Positions 1 through 7,033 of a DNA stretch of 64,000 nucleotides are shown one piece after another. A program made the position numbers and the translations under genes. The stretch lies in contig DVDT01000063.1 of NCBI GenBank assembly GCA_015296085.1, forward strand, positions 1 through 64,000, written 5' to 3'. Every line of letters starts with the position of its first letter. The stretch's first letter is position 1. The DNA comes from Trichormus sp. M33_DOE_039 (GTDB lineage Bacteria; Cyanobacteriota; Cyanobacteriia; Cyanobacteriales; Nostocaceae). Below the pieces are notes generated by a model that was not told the DNA's origin, ran no database searches, and saw nothing but the letters and a program-made list of their open reading frames with translations.

Positions 1-1
1 A

Positions 2-184
2 GATGTTGTTTTTGGTGAAGATACTGCTCCAATTCGTGCATATAATGCGGCTACTAACTGGTCAATTATTCGTACTTTTGTCATTAATCTACTCCGTATC
101 CAGGGTTATCGCTCATTGACCAAAGCACTTCGATTTTTCTGCCATGATCTCAATAAACTTTTTTCTCTTTTGACAATGAATTAG
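2..184 (+). CDS. ISAs1-family transposase, C-terminal end (cut by window edge)
   Basis: The reading frame is open from the left edge to a TAG stop and gives about 60 residues. The segment RAYNAATNWSIIRTFVINLL followed by a basic stretch and a short hydrophobic end resembles the last part of ISAs1-type (IS4-like, H-repeat) transposases. Only this part lies in the window, so it cannot be told whether the element is intact. No clear terminal inverted repeat is visible after the stop, where heptamer repeats begin at once. The assignment is by family resemblance and is moderate. Confidence 0.55.
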   Translation, partial: DVVFGEDTAPIRAYNAATNWSIIRTFVINLLRIQGYRSLTKALRFFCHDLNKLFSLLTMN

Positions 185-208
185 CCCTACCTACACCCCT
201 ACACCCCT
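185..208. repeat. Short heptamer repeat (CCCCTACA type)
   Basis: Iterated CTACACCCCTACACCCCT directly after the transposase stop. It runs into the 3' end of arsR, whose last codons and TAG stop lie partly inside it. This is the STRR-type repeat class of heterocystous cyanobacteria and recurs at several places in the window. Confidence 0.6.
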
Positions 209-549
209 GTTTTATGAGGTAACTTCAAAGCCTCTCGCAAAGCCTCAATCCGTTCAGGTATCAGCCGATAATACATCCACGTTCCGCGTCGCTCTTTAGC
301 CAATAAACCCACTTCATACAACACCTTCAGATGATGGCTGACTGTCGGTTGGGATAGTCCAAGAGGTTCTGTTAACTCACATACACAGGCTTCACCGGTG
401 GGCTGATTCGCTATAAAACTTAGCAATTGCAAGCGCGCTGGTTCTCCCAAAACTTTAAAGATAGTGGCCGTTTGGACTGCTTCTTCAGGCTTAATCAATC
501 CTGAAAGTACCGACTTACAACAATTAGACATTGGTTGAGGAAAGTTCAT
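199..549 (-). CDS. arsR: ArsR/SmtB-family metalloregulatory repressor, arsenic-type
   Basis: A winged helix-turn-helix repressor that should release DNA when trivalent arsenic binds. From ATG 549 it has 116 residues. The recognition helix segment LSQPTVSHHLKVL is clear. Cysteines sit at 10-11 (NCC) and 55/57 (CVC), which resembles the As(III) site of actinobacterial ArsR proteins built from an N-terminal CC pair plus a Cys on the helix before the reading head. A longer reading frame begins at 585, but that codon lies in the operator palindrome, so ATG 549, preceded by AAGAG, is preferred; ATG 531 is also possible. It is divergent from arsI, which supports autoregulation and control of arsI-arsC. 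The family is certain; the inducer is inferred from the cysteines and neighbours. Confidence 0.9.
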   Translation of the reverse strand: MNFPQPMSNCCKSVLSGLIKPEEAVQTATIFKVLGEPARLQLLSFIANQPTGEACVCELTEPLGLSQPTVSHHLKVLYEVGLLAKERRGTWMYYRLIPERIEALREALKLPHKTGV

Positions 550-566
550 ACTCTTATATTGACATC

Positions 567-622
567 TATCAATATATTCTGCCAATATATTGATATAGAT
601 AAATATTGATAAACATCAATAT
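567..622. promoter_or_regulatory. Twin palindromic operators in the arsR/arsI divergent region
   Basis: Two perfect inverted repeats lie in the gap between arsR and arsI. The first has 11-bp arms (TATCAATATAT at 567-577 and its complement at 585-595) around 7 nt. The second has 8-bp arms (ATATTGAT at 603-610 and ATCAATAT at 615-622) around 4 nt. Both share the TATCAA/TTGATA core usual for ArsR/SmtB operators, so they are inferred to be the binding sites of the adjacent repressor. Confidence 0.7.
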
Positions 623-645
623 TTTCCATGAGATTCGGAGGAAAG

Positions 646-1101
646 ATGATGACGGTGATGAAAACTCATGTCGCGTTGAATGTGACTAATATTGAGAAGT
701 CCGTGACCTTTTATCAGGCTATGTTTGGCTTAGAACCTGTAAAATACAAAGCTGACTACGCCAAATTTGATATCCCCAACCCAGCTTTAAACCTGACACT
801 GAATTTAACAAATAGCGTGCAGACTAGTGGCGCATTATCTCATTTAGGTGTACAGGTTGAAAGTACCCAAGAAGTGCGATCGGCCATCCAACGTTTTACA
901 GATGCGGGACTAGCATTATTTACAGAGGATAATACTGATTGTTGCTACGCTTTGCAAGATAAAGTGTGGGTGACAGACCCAGATGGCAATCGTTGGGAGG
1001 TGTTTGTAGTGAAAGTAGCAGACACAGCACCAGAGAAGAATTTAGTAAATACTGCTGCTGTAGAAGAAGTTCAGACTGTTAACAAGCCGTGTTGTGCATA
1101 G
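646..1101 (+). CDS. arsI: ArsI-type C-As lyase (organoarsenical demethylase)
   Basis: A small vicinal-oxygen-chelate dioxygenase that cleaves the carbon-arsenic bond of trivalent methylated or aromatic arsenicals. The protein has 151 residues from ATG 646. Likely metal ligands are His8 (THVALNV), His66 (SHLGV) and Glu119 (WEVF). The vicinal pair Cys99-Cys100 in DCCYALQDKVW is the arsenic-binding signature that separates ArsI from other glyoxalase-fold proteins. A strong GGAGG at 637-641 selects ATG 646 or 649; the upstream ATG 628 lacks a site. A second CC pair ends the protein (NKPCCA). It is transcribed away from arsR, and arsC follows 58 bp later. A characterised ArsI exists in Nostoc PCC 7120, and this gene is probably its ortholog. 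Confidence 0.9.
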   Translation: MMTVMKTHVALNVTNIEKSVTFYQAMFGLEPVKYKADYAKFDIPNPALNLTLNLTNSVQTSGALSHLGVQVESTQEVRSAIQRFTDAGLALFTEDNTDCCYALQDKVWVTDPDGNRWEVFVVKVADTAPEKNLVNTAAVEEVQTVNKPCCA

Positions 1102-1112
1102 ATATAAATTTC

Positions 1113-1141
1113 TTAACAGAGGTGACTTTCGCCTCTGTTAA
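1113..1141 (+). terminator. Hairpin between arsI and arsC
   Basis: Perfect 10-bp arms TTAACAGAGG (1113-1122) and CCTCTGTTAA (1132-1141), followed by CTTTT. This could be a weak terminator or an attenuating or processing hairpin, because arsC with its own GAGGGAG ribosome site starts only 18 bp later. Confidence 0.55.
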
Positions 1142-1159
1142 CTTTTAGAGGGAGCATTT

Positions 1160-1555
1160 ATGAAAAATGTGATGTTTGTCTGCGAGCATAATTCCCGCCG
1201 TTCTCAAATGGCAGAGGGATTTGCACGAATATTAGGAGAAGGAAAGATTACTGTCACCAGTTCCGGTTTAACAATCAATGAAGTAGATCCAATGGCTGTG
1301 GAAGTCATGTCAGAAATTGGCATTGATATTAGTCAACAGACTTCTAAACCTTTAGATAAATTTAACCCAGAAAATTACGATATGGTCATTTCTTTATGTG
1401 GTTGCGGTGTGAATTTGCCAGAATCTTGGGTAATTAGAGAAGTATTTGAAGATTGGCAATTAGATGATCCAACAGGAGAATCTATAGAAACCTTTCGTCG
1501 AGTCCGCGATGAAGTGAAAGAAAGGGTTGTGAAATTAATTGCATCTCTTAGCTGA
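1160..1555 (+). CDS. arsC: Arsenate reductase, LMW-PTP fold, glutathione/glutaredoxin type
   Basis: Reduces arsenate to arsenite. The 131-residue protein has the phosphatase-loop motif C8-X5-R14 (VCEHNSRRS), Cys80 and Cys82 in SLCGCGVNLP, and the acidic DWQLDDP loop near 98-104. The three cysteines fall at the same numbers as Cys8, Cys80 and Cys82 of Synechocystis ArsC, which uses glutaredoxin although its fold is that of the thioredoxin-linked enzymes. A GAGGGAG ribosome site lies just before ATG 1160. The last 8 bp overlap the convergent Uma2 gene. Together with ArsR and ArsI it forms an arsenic-handling set; an arsenite efflux protein is not in the window. Confidence 0.93.
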   Translation: MKNVMFVCEHNSRRSQMAEGFARILGEGKITVTSSGLTINEVDPMAVEVMSEIGIDISQQTSKPLDKFNPENYDMVISLCGCGVNLPESWVIREVFEDWQLDDPTGESIETFRRVRDEVKERVVKLIASLS

Positions 1556-2111
1556 CTCTTTGTAACCAAGCAAAAATATCATCAACAGTAAACGTTAAAT
1601 TTATACCTTCTAGGACTGGTAATACATCTACTCCAGATAATATATCTGGCAAACTATTGCACTGATAAACTATGATTGAACGTTCATAAGGATCTATTAA
1701 CCATCCTAGTTGCGTACCATTTCTCATACAGTGCAGAATATTGCCTGTCACCCTAGTTTGACTTTGATCAGGCGAAAGAATTTCGATTATCCAAGTTGGT
1801 GCAAAATTAATCCCAGTGCTAGTAATATCGCCATTTTCATCTACTGGGATTTGGTGACTAGCAATTACTGCAATATCAGCAACTATGGAACGATTACCGA
1901 AAGTACAACGTAATTCAGGAAAAGCTTCGTAATTACTTCCTGCTGTGTCAATCACTCCCACTAAACGTTTTTGTAAAAGGCTATGTTTCCCACCCGGCAT
2001 AGTTTTTTGAATTGTCTGTCCGTTAATATACTCCCATGCTGGTGACTCATCTATGTATGGAAGTTTCAAAAACTCTTCTAATGTGGTGATTTCTTTAACT
2101 ATAGCTGTCAT
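1548..2111 (-). CDS. Uma2-family (DUF820) putative restriction-like nuclease
   Basis: A 187-residue member of the Uma2 family, which is greatly expanded in cyanobacteria and has a PD-(D/E)XK-like fold. Visible signatures are TLEEFLKLPY and an aromatic WEYINGQ segment at the N-terminus, the acidic VADIAVI strand, WIIEILSPDQS, and GWLIDPYERSIIVY near the C-terminus. Acidic residues in the middle motifs are retained, so the core may be active; the biological role of the family is unknown. It overlaps arsC tail to tail by 8 bp, and the second Uma2 gene lies 15 bp upstream in the same direction, so the two are probably cotranscribed. Confidence 0.85.
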   Translation of the reverse strand: MTAIVKEITTLEEFLKLPYIDESPAWEYINGQTIQKTMPGGKHSLLQKRLVGVIDTAGSNYEAFPELRCTFGNRSIVADIAVIASHQIPVDENGDITSTGINFAPTWIIEILSPDQSQTRVTGNILHCMRNGTQLGWLIDPYERSIIVYQCNSLPDILSGVDVLPVLEGINLTFTVDDIFAWLQRVS

Positions 2112-2126
2112 CGTGAGTCACCAATT

Positions 2127-2783
2127 TTATGACTGTTTTAGCTGCTGTCTTACCCAAATCCGAAAATTCTTGATTGTGGTATTTTTGCCAATGATTCTGC
2201 TTTGCTCAAGATGTTGGGGTATAACATCAATTAAAGACAAGTTAGGAAAATTTAAGCTGGTTTGAGAATCTATGTAAACACCATCCTGCAAAACATTAAT
2301 TTGTAGTTTACCTTTTTCAAACCGCCAAAGTTCTGGAACTTTGAGCGATTGATAAATATTGGGATGGGTGCGAGAAGTAATATCAATTTCTAAGGCTAAA
2401 TCTGGTGGAGGATCTACAGTTAAATCTAGTCGCTCCTTGCCACGAATTTTAGACTCGTTGGTAATATAAAAACACTGATCAGGCTCTATACCTTGAGCCA
2501 TGAATTGATTTTTGAATGTTGTAGAACCGAGACTAATAAACTCGATATCTAATTCTTCTAAAAGTGCTTCGACTAAATCACTGATAATTTCTTTGCCATA
2601 TTCATGTTCCGGCAATGGGGTCATAATTTCTAGAATTCCCCTATCATAAGCAATGCGGGTTATGCGATGTTCTCCTAAATCTTCCAGAATAGTTTCTAAT
2701 TCTTGCCAAGTTACATCTCGCAGCAATACTTTTTGTCCAGGTGGAACATAGATGCGCTTTAATTCTAATAACATCACTGCCAC
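2127..2783 (-). CDS. Uma2-family (DUF820) putative restriction-like nuclease
   Basis: A 218-residue Uma2 protein. It shows a characteristic start (PPGQKVLLRDVTWQELE), the acidic motif GIEPDQCFYI, and LALEIDITSRTHPN, which corresponds to the (V/I)E(I/V)-S/T core strand. The C-terminal part ends with a basic, glutamine-rich tail. It lies 15 bp upstream of the other Uma2 gene on the same strand but differs strongly from it in sequence, so this is not a fresh duplication. The function is unknown; nuclease activity is inferred only from the fold class. Confidence 0.85.
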   Translation of the reverse strand: MAVMLLELKRIYVPPGQKVLLRDVTWQELETILEDLGEHRITRIAYDRGILEIMTPLPEHEYGKEIISDLVEALLEELDIEFISLGSTTFKNQFMAQGIEPDQCFYITNESKIRGKERLDLTVDPPPDLALEIDITSRTHPNIYQSLKVPELWRFEKGKLQINVLQDGVYIDSQTSLNFPNLSLIDVIPQHLEQSRIIGKNTTIKNFRIWVRQQLKQS

Positions 2784-2947
2784 TCTCAGAAACTTATATC
2801 TAAATTAGCTCGTTTGACGGATTTTGTTTATAGTAATTTTGTGGTTATGTTGTAGTAATTTTTACGCCTAGAGTCAGATACACATTAGGAATTGATCAGG
2901 CTAAGATAGCTGCCGAATATAATTAACATCTTATTTAATCAGTAGTT

Positions 2948-4000
2948 GTGATTAATCAACACTCTGAAAGTCTGATACATTCCCCACAAGTAAAAGCAAC
3001 TGAGCAACCATATCAATTTAGCTGGGTTGACAGGTTTTGTTTGTGGTATCCTCCTGGTTGGTTAATTTTATTTAACCGTCATTGGCAACATTATCATGCA
3101 GACCCCGACGGTTGGCATTGGCTAGAATATTTACTATTTTTAATTCCAGGGGGATTTTATCTAGCGTTTTTGAGCCGATGGTTGCGTCTGGGTTGTCGTT
3201 CACCTAGAACAGAAATTGTAGAATTTAATCCCAATTATCAACAGGCATTCCGTGAAGAAATTTTAGCTTTTATTGTGAAATATTATTTTTGTGGGGAATT
3301 GCAGCAAGTTGAGAATTTGCCGACAACAGGGCCAATAGTTGTAGCAATGAACCATGCAGGGATGTGTTTTCCGTGGGATTTTATTAGTTTGGGTTATTTA
3401 TTAGGGGAAACGCGGGGCTGGACAGCACAACCTCTAGCGGGTGTATCATTATTTGATCATCCTTGGGTGGTGTGGTGGTTACCGCCCAAATGGTCACAGG
3501 TGTTGGGTGCTGTGCGCGCAGAGTTGGGTGATTTTGAGCAAGCTATTGCCCAAGGTAAAATTTTGCTATATGCACCTGAAGGTTTACGTGGGCCGTTGAA
3601 AGGTTGGGAGAAACGCTACCAACTGCAAAAGTTTGATGTGAGTTTTTTACAGTTGAGCGATCGCTATCATGTTCCCATTTTGCCAGTTGTTTGCATCGGT
3701 AGTGAATCTTTACATCCTTGGACAGTAAATCTGCAAAAGTTACAAAGACTATTTAAATTACCATTCTGTCCTATCTCACCTCTAATGCTGGTGCTAATTC
3801 TCTTTCCTTCAATGGGAGTTTGGGCGATGAGAACTCGTTTACGCTATTTTATTCAACCTGTAGAAGCCATCAACACCAAAACAGAGTGTCATCGTGAAGT
3901 CAGCAATGGTAGAAAAATAGTTTACCAACGGGCAAATCAGTTGCGTGAAAAATTACAAATTCAAATTGATCAATTACTCACGAGATTAGCAAAACTATAA
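2948..4000 (+). CDS. Glycerolipid acyltransferase-like membrane protein (PlsC family)
   Basis: A 350-residue protein starting at GTG. A hydrophobic segment lies near residues 53-75 (YLLFLIPGGFYLAFLSRWL), and an acyltransferase core runs from about 120 to 300. The core has VVAMNHAGMCFPWD around His136, APEGLRGP around Glu211, and PILPVVCIGSE. In typical PlsC proteins the catalytic His and Asp are four residues apart (HX4D); here seven residues separate His136 from the next Asp, so the active site is atypical. A second hydrophobic stretch is near 280-295. Membrane lipid or carotenoid acylation is possible, but the substrate cannot be read. It is convergent with the carbonic anhydrase gene. Confidence 0.75.
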   Translation: MINQHSESLIHSPQVKATEQPYQFSWVDRFCLWYPPGWLILFNRHWQHYHADPDGWHWLEYLLFLIPGGFYLAFLSRWLRLGCRSPRTEIVEFNPNYQQAFREEILAFIVKYYFCGELQQVENLPTTGPIVVAMNHAGMCFPWDFISLGYLLGETRGWTAQPLAGVSLFDHPWVVWWLPPKWSQVLGAVRAELGDFEQAIAQGKILLYAPEGLRGPLKGWEKRYQLQKFDVSFLQLSDRYHVPILPVVCIGSESLHPWTVNLQKLQRLFKLPFCPISPLMLVLILFPSMGVWAMRTRLRYFIQPVEAINTKTECHREVSNGRKIVYQRANQLREKLQIQIDQLLTRLAKL

Positions 4001-4062
4001 TTACTTACTTGTTCTAACTCCTCTGGGGAGTAACCTTAAATAATTCCATAATGTTAAAACAT

Positions 4063-4092
4063 CCATTTAGGAAATTTAATATTCCCAAATGG
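4063..4092. terminator. Weak hairpin between convergent genes
   Basis: CCATTTAGGAA and TTCCCAAATGG form an imperfect stem around an AT-rich loop between the acyltransferase and the carbonic anhydrase genes. It could end transcription from both sides. There is no strong T-run, so confidence is low. Confidence 0.35.
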
Positions 4093-4109
4093 AAAGCTAA
4101 AATTAGCAA

Positions 4110-4844
4110 TCAACTGACCAAAGTAACTCTACCGCTAGCTAAATCATAACGACCACCAGCAATTTTCAGTTTACCTTCTTTAATTAAGCCTCTTAAAATT
4201 GTTGAACTTTCTGCTAAATTCTTTGACTGATATTGAACATTAGCAATAATAGAGTTTTCTGTTAAATCACCAGATTTATCCCTGACTGTTTCTACAGCTG
4301 GCTTGATTTCTTCTACAAAAGTGCCAATTCTCCCAGGTAGTGGCTCACCTTTGGTAGCTGCGATCACTGCTCCACATTGGGAATGACCTAAAACTACAAT
4401 TAGTTGCGCGCCTAAAACAGCTGTAGCAAATTCTAGACTACCGATTGCAGTGGGACTGACAACATTACCAGCAACCCTTACTACAAACAAGTCTCCTAAT
4501 CCTTGATCAAAAACAATCTCCGCAGGTACTCTGGAATCTGCACAGCCAAGTATTGCCGCAAAGGGATATTGACCTTGAGCGGTTTCCTGCAATCTTAGTT
4601 TTGATTGATTAGGATTCAGACGCTTATCTTCAACAAACCTTTTATTCCCTTCTATTAACCTAGCTAAAGCCGCTTGGGGGTTGACTGGCTGAGGTTTTAC
4701 TTCAGTAGTTGTGGGTTTTTGAGCTACGGCTGATTCTCCTGAAAGAATTACGCTGCTAACACCGCTAACTCCAATACCGACACCACCTATACCCGCTAAT
4801 TTTAAAAAATTACGTCGTCCAACAAATCCATTAATTTTGCTCAT
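4110..4844 (-). CDS. ecaB: Beta-class carbonic anhydrase with Tat signal (EcaB-like)
   Basis: Interconverts CO2 and bicarbonate. The 244-residue protein begins with a twin-arginine signal (GRRNFLKLAG, residues 9-18) and a glycine-rich hydrophobic core to about residue 40, so the enzyme is exported to the lumen or periplasm. The zinc and catalytic set is complete: Cys101, Asp103 and Arg105 in GCADSRVP, and His154 and Cys157 in GHSQCGAV. Family knowledge: exported cyanobacterial beta-CAs such as Synechocystis EcaB are linked to thylakoid CO2 uptake complexes. A long perfect inverted repeat lies just upstream. The enzyme class is certain; the ecaB name rests on the Tat signal and length. Confidence 0.88.
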   Translation of the reverse strand: MSKINGFVGRRNFLKLAGIGGVGIGVSGVSSVILSGESAVAQKPTTTEVKPQPVNPQAALARLIEGNKRFVEDKRLNPNQSKLRLQETAQGQYPFAAILGCADSRVPAEIVFDQGLGDLFVVRVAGNVVSPTAIGSLEFATAVLGAQLIVVLGHSQCGAVIAATKGEPLPGRIGTFVEEIKPAVETVRDKSGDLTENSIIANVQYQSKNLAESSTILRGLIKEGKLKIAGGRYDLASGRVTLVS

Positions 4845-4908
4845 GATTAAACCTCCATTTCAACAGCAGATTTTTACTAAGTTGCTATTAAAAATCCATA
4901 ACTTTACA

Positions 4909-4951
4909 CCCTAAAGGTGTTATCAGATGAAATTAGATAACACCTTTAGGG
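4909..4951. repeat. Perfect 16-bp inverted repeat between ecaB and rppA
   Basis: Arms CCCTAAAGGTGTTATC (4909-4924) and GATAACACCTTTAGGG (4936-4951) around 11 nt. It lies downstream of rppA and about 65 bp upstream of ecaB, both on the minus strand. Read on that strand it is followed by ATTTTTA only after about 20 nt, so it could be a rho-independent terminator of rppA or an operator or RNA structure of ecaB. Confidence 0.6.
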
Positions 4952-5108
4952 CAATCAATAAATGACGAATTATTGCAACCGAGTAATATCAAGCTTTGTT
5001 ATTGATAGGAATATATCAAAATCATGTATAACAATTGAATAAATCTATCATTGGAATAGCCTATGTATTCACAAGACTTTTATCTATGCTTTTTTCAAAA
5101 TTGTCTAT

Positions 5109-5801
5109 CTACTCTATAGAAGAAGTGCCAAAGCGATAGCCCTTACCATAAACCGTATGAATCAGAGTTGCTTCTTTACCTACTTCAATTTTGCGCCTTA
5201 GTAGCCGAATTAAGGCAGCTATCACATTGCTGCTGGGCTGTTCTTCATCTTGCCAGAGATATTGCATAATTTGAGCATGAGTTAGTAGCTGTCCCGTGCG
5301 TTCCATAAAATATTGCAATAGCTGGCTTTCTTTTTGTGAAAGTTCAATTACTCTTCCTTGACGGTAGGCGACTTGGTTTTCACAATCAAGTTCTAAATCA
5401 GCTACACTTAATCTTCCCGTGGTTGCTTCATAACTTTGAGAAACCGAACGACGCAACAAAGCACGAACTCTAGCTAATAATTCTCGCAGTTCAAATGGCT
5501 TAACTAAATAGTCATCTGCACCAGCATCTAAACCTTCTACTCTATCATCTAAAGTATCTTTGGCGGTGAGAAACAAAACAGGGGTTATTTTGCCTTGCTG
5601 ACGTAATTCTTGGCAAATTTCCAAGCCAGTTTTTCCAGGCAACATCCAATCTAAGATGAGTAAGTCATAATTGCCTGATTGTGCCATTTCTCTGCCAATT
5701 GCACCATTATAAGCCGCATCGACAGTGTAGCCTTCCCGTGTCAACACGCGACTTAAAGGGTCAGTGAGTTCTACTTCGTCGTCAACTAATAAAATTCTCA
5801 T
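5109..5801 (-). CDS. rppA: OmpR-family response regulator, RppA-like
   Basis: A two-component DNA-binding regulator of 230 residues. The receiver (1-115) has the acidic pocket DDE at 7-9, the phospho-acceptor Asp51 (LILDWMLPG) and Lys101 (DDYLVKPFE). The C-terminal winged-helix domain (about 130-225) ends in the typical HTVYGKGYRFG. The receiver is very close to the cyanobacterial RppA/NrsR group, regulators tied to redox or nickel responses together with the RppB kinase. No kinase gene is adjacent: the downstream neighbour is ecaB and the upstream neighbour is the divergent hisG. The partner kinase must be elsewhere, so the stimulus is unknown. Confidence 0.85.
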   Translation of the reverse strand: MRILLVDDEVELTDPLSRVLTREGYTVDAAYNGAIGREMAQSGNYDLLILDWMLPGKTGLEICQELRQQGKITPVLFLTAKDTLDDRVEGLDAGADDYLVKPFELRELLARVRALLRRSVSQSYEATTGRLSVADLELDCENQVAYRQGRVIELSQKESQLLQYFMERTGQLLTHAQIMQYLWQDEEQPSSNVIAALIRLLRRKIEVGKEATLIHTVYGKGYRFGTSSIE

Positions 5802-5809
5802 ACTGCTAA

Positions 5810-5848
5810 GGGTGTAAGGGTATAGGGGTGTGAGGGTATAGGGGAAAG
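5810..5848. repeat. Heptamer repeat array (GGGTGTA/GGGTATA)
   Basis: Iterated GGGTGTAAGGGTATAGGGG units directly upstream of rppA. It is the inverted counterpart of the array at 6003-6047. Confidence 0.7.
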
Positions 5849-6002
5849 GAGAATGTAAATTATTCGGCTTTGCTTAATTCAGAGTTAGGATATGCCAAAA
5901 TCACCTTTTTTTCTTTGTACGTTTGTGCCTACCCTGCGAGTTTTGCGAAGCAGTATGCGTGAGACAAATTCATATTATCAATCGGCAACGCCAATTATTC
6001 TT

Positions 6003-6047
6003 CCCCTACACCCCTACACCCCTACCCCCTTACACCCTTACCCCCTT
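6003..6047. repeat. Heptamer repeat array (CCCCTACA)
   Basis: CCCCTACACCCCTACACCCC and degenerate copies, about 50 bp before hisG. With 5810-5848 it makes an inverted pair flanking roughly 150 bp of the rppA/hisG divergent spacer. Apart from this pair the spacer (5802-6095) shows no gene. Confidence 0.7.
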
Positions 6048-6095
6048 GCATAAATCCTGGTAAAATGTCCATAGCCAAGGATACCAAGAAAGAGA

Positions 6096-6740
6096 ATGTT
6101 AACTGTTGCGTTGCCGAAAGGGGAACTACTGAAAAATAGCATCCGTCTCCTGCAATCTGTCGGGTTGGATTTTAGTGCTTTTCTAGACTCAGGAAACCGT
6201 CAATTGCAAATTACTGATGCTAGTGGAACAGCTAAAGGATTATTAGTTAGAGGTCAAGATGTGCCTGTATATGTGGAATATGGTCAGGCACAAATTGGTA
6301 TTATTGGTTACGATGTTCTCCGCGAAAAAAAACCCCAAGTTGCCCATTTAGTGGATTTGGGGTTTGGCTATTGTCGGATGTCGGTTGCGGTGAAAGCTTC
6401 TAGTCCTTATAAATCACCTATAGATTTACCGCCACATAGCCGGGTTGCATCTAAATATGTTAATTGTGCTAATGAATACTTCCAAAGTTTAGATTTACCA
6501 GTGGAAATAGTGCCACTTTACGGTTCGGTAGAGCTAGGCCCCATTACAGGTATGTCTGAGGTGATTGTTGATTTAGTTTCTACTGGCAGAACTTTAAGAG
6601 AAAATGGTTTGATTGAAATTACTACTTTGTATGAAAGCACAGCTCGGTTGATTGCTCATCCTCTAAGTTATCGGCTCAACACGGGTAACTTACATGATTT
6701 GGTTGAGCGGCTGAGAGAGGCTGTCTTAACACCAGCTTAA
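6096..6740 (+). CDS. hisG: ATP phosphoribosyltransferase, short form
   Basis: Catalyses the first step of histidine synthesis, the condensation of ATP with PRPP. At 214 residues it is the short HisG form that lacks the C-terminal regulatory domain and needs the HisZ subunit elsewhere in the genome. Typical segments are [12 protein letters not shown] at the start, [25 protein letters not shown], the PRPP-binding region [19 protein letters not shown] (about 148-166), and [16 protein letters not shown]. It is not in a his operon here: a terminator follows and the next gene is a sensor kinase. This matches the scattered his genes of cyanobacteria. Confidence 0.97.
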   Translation: MLTVALPKGELLKNSIRLLQSVGLDFSAFLDSGNRQLQITDASGTAKGLLVRGQDVPVYVEYGQAQIGIIGYDVLREKKPQVAHLVDLGFGYCRMSVAVKASSPYKSPIDLPPHSRVASKYVNCANEYFQSLDLPVEIVPLYGSVELGPITGMSEVIVDLVSTGRTLRENGLIEITTLYESTARLIAHPLSYRLNTGNLHDLVERLREAVLTPA

Positions 6741-6766
6741 TTGGCTATCCATCAAATTGGTGAGTA

Positions 6767-6806
6767 AATATCCTCGGCTTTTTCAAAAAGTCGGGGATAT
6801 TATTTT
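6767..6806 (+). terminator. Rho-independent terminator of hisG
   Basis: Stem AATATCCTCGGCTTTTT with AAAAAGTCGGGGATATT (one mismatch in the lower stem), followed by ATTTTT, 26 bp after the hisG stop. The rest of the spacer up to the next gene is AT-rich and holds nothing else that I recognise. Confidence 0.8.
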
Positions 6807-7033
6807 TGTGGAATTATTCTGAATTCTAAATATGTGTTTTTAGGTTTTGTTGAACTAGTAATACAGTTAAGTTATTTAAATAGATTTTTATACAATAAAA
6901 TTAATGCAACGTTTTATTCTATAAATAGATATTTACATCAAAATTTGTTGCATTTTTTAACAAGAATCAAGCTTAAAAAGAATTGAGGAGTCGAAAATTT
7001 GACATTCTCGACCATATTTTTAATCAAAATGCT

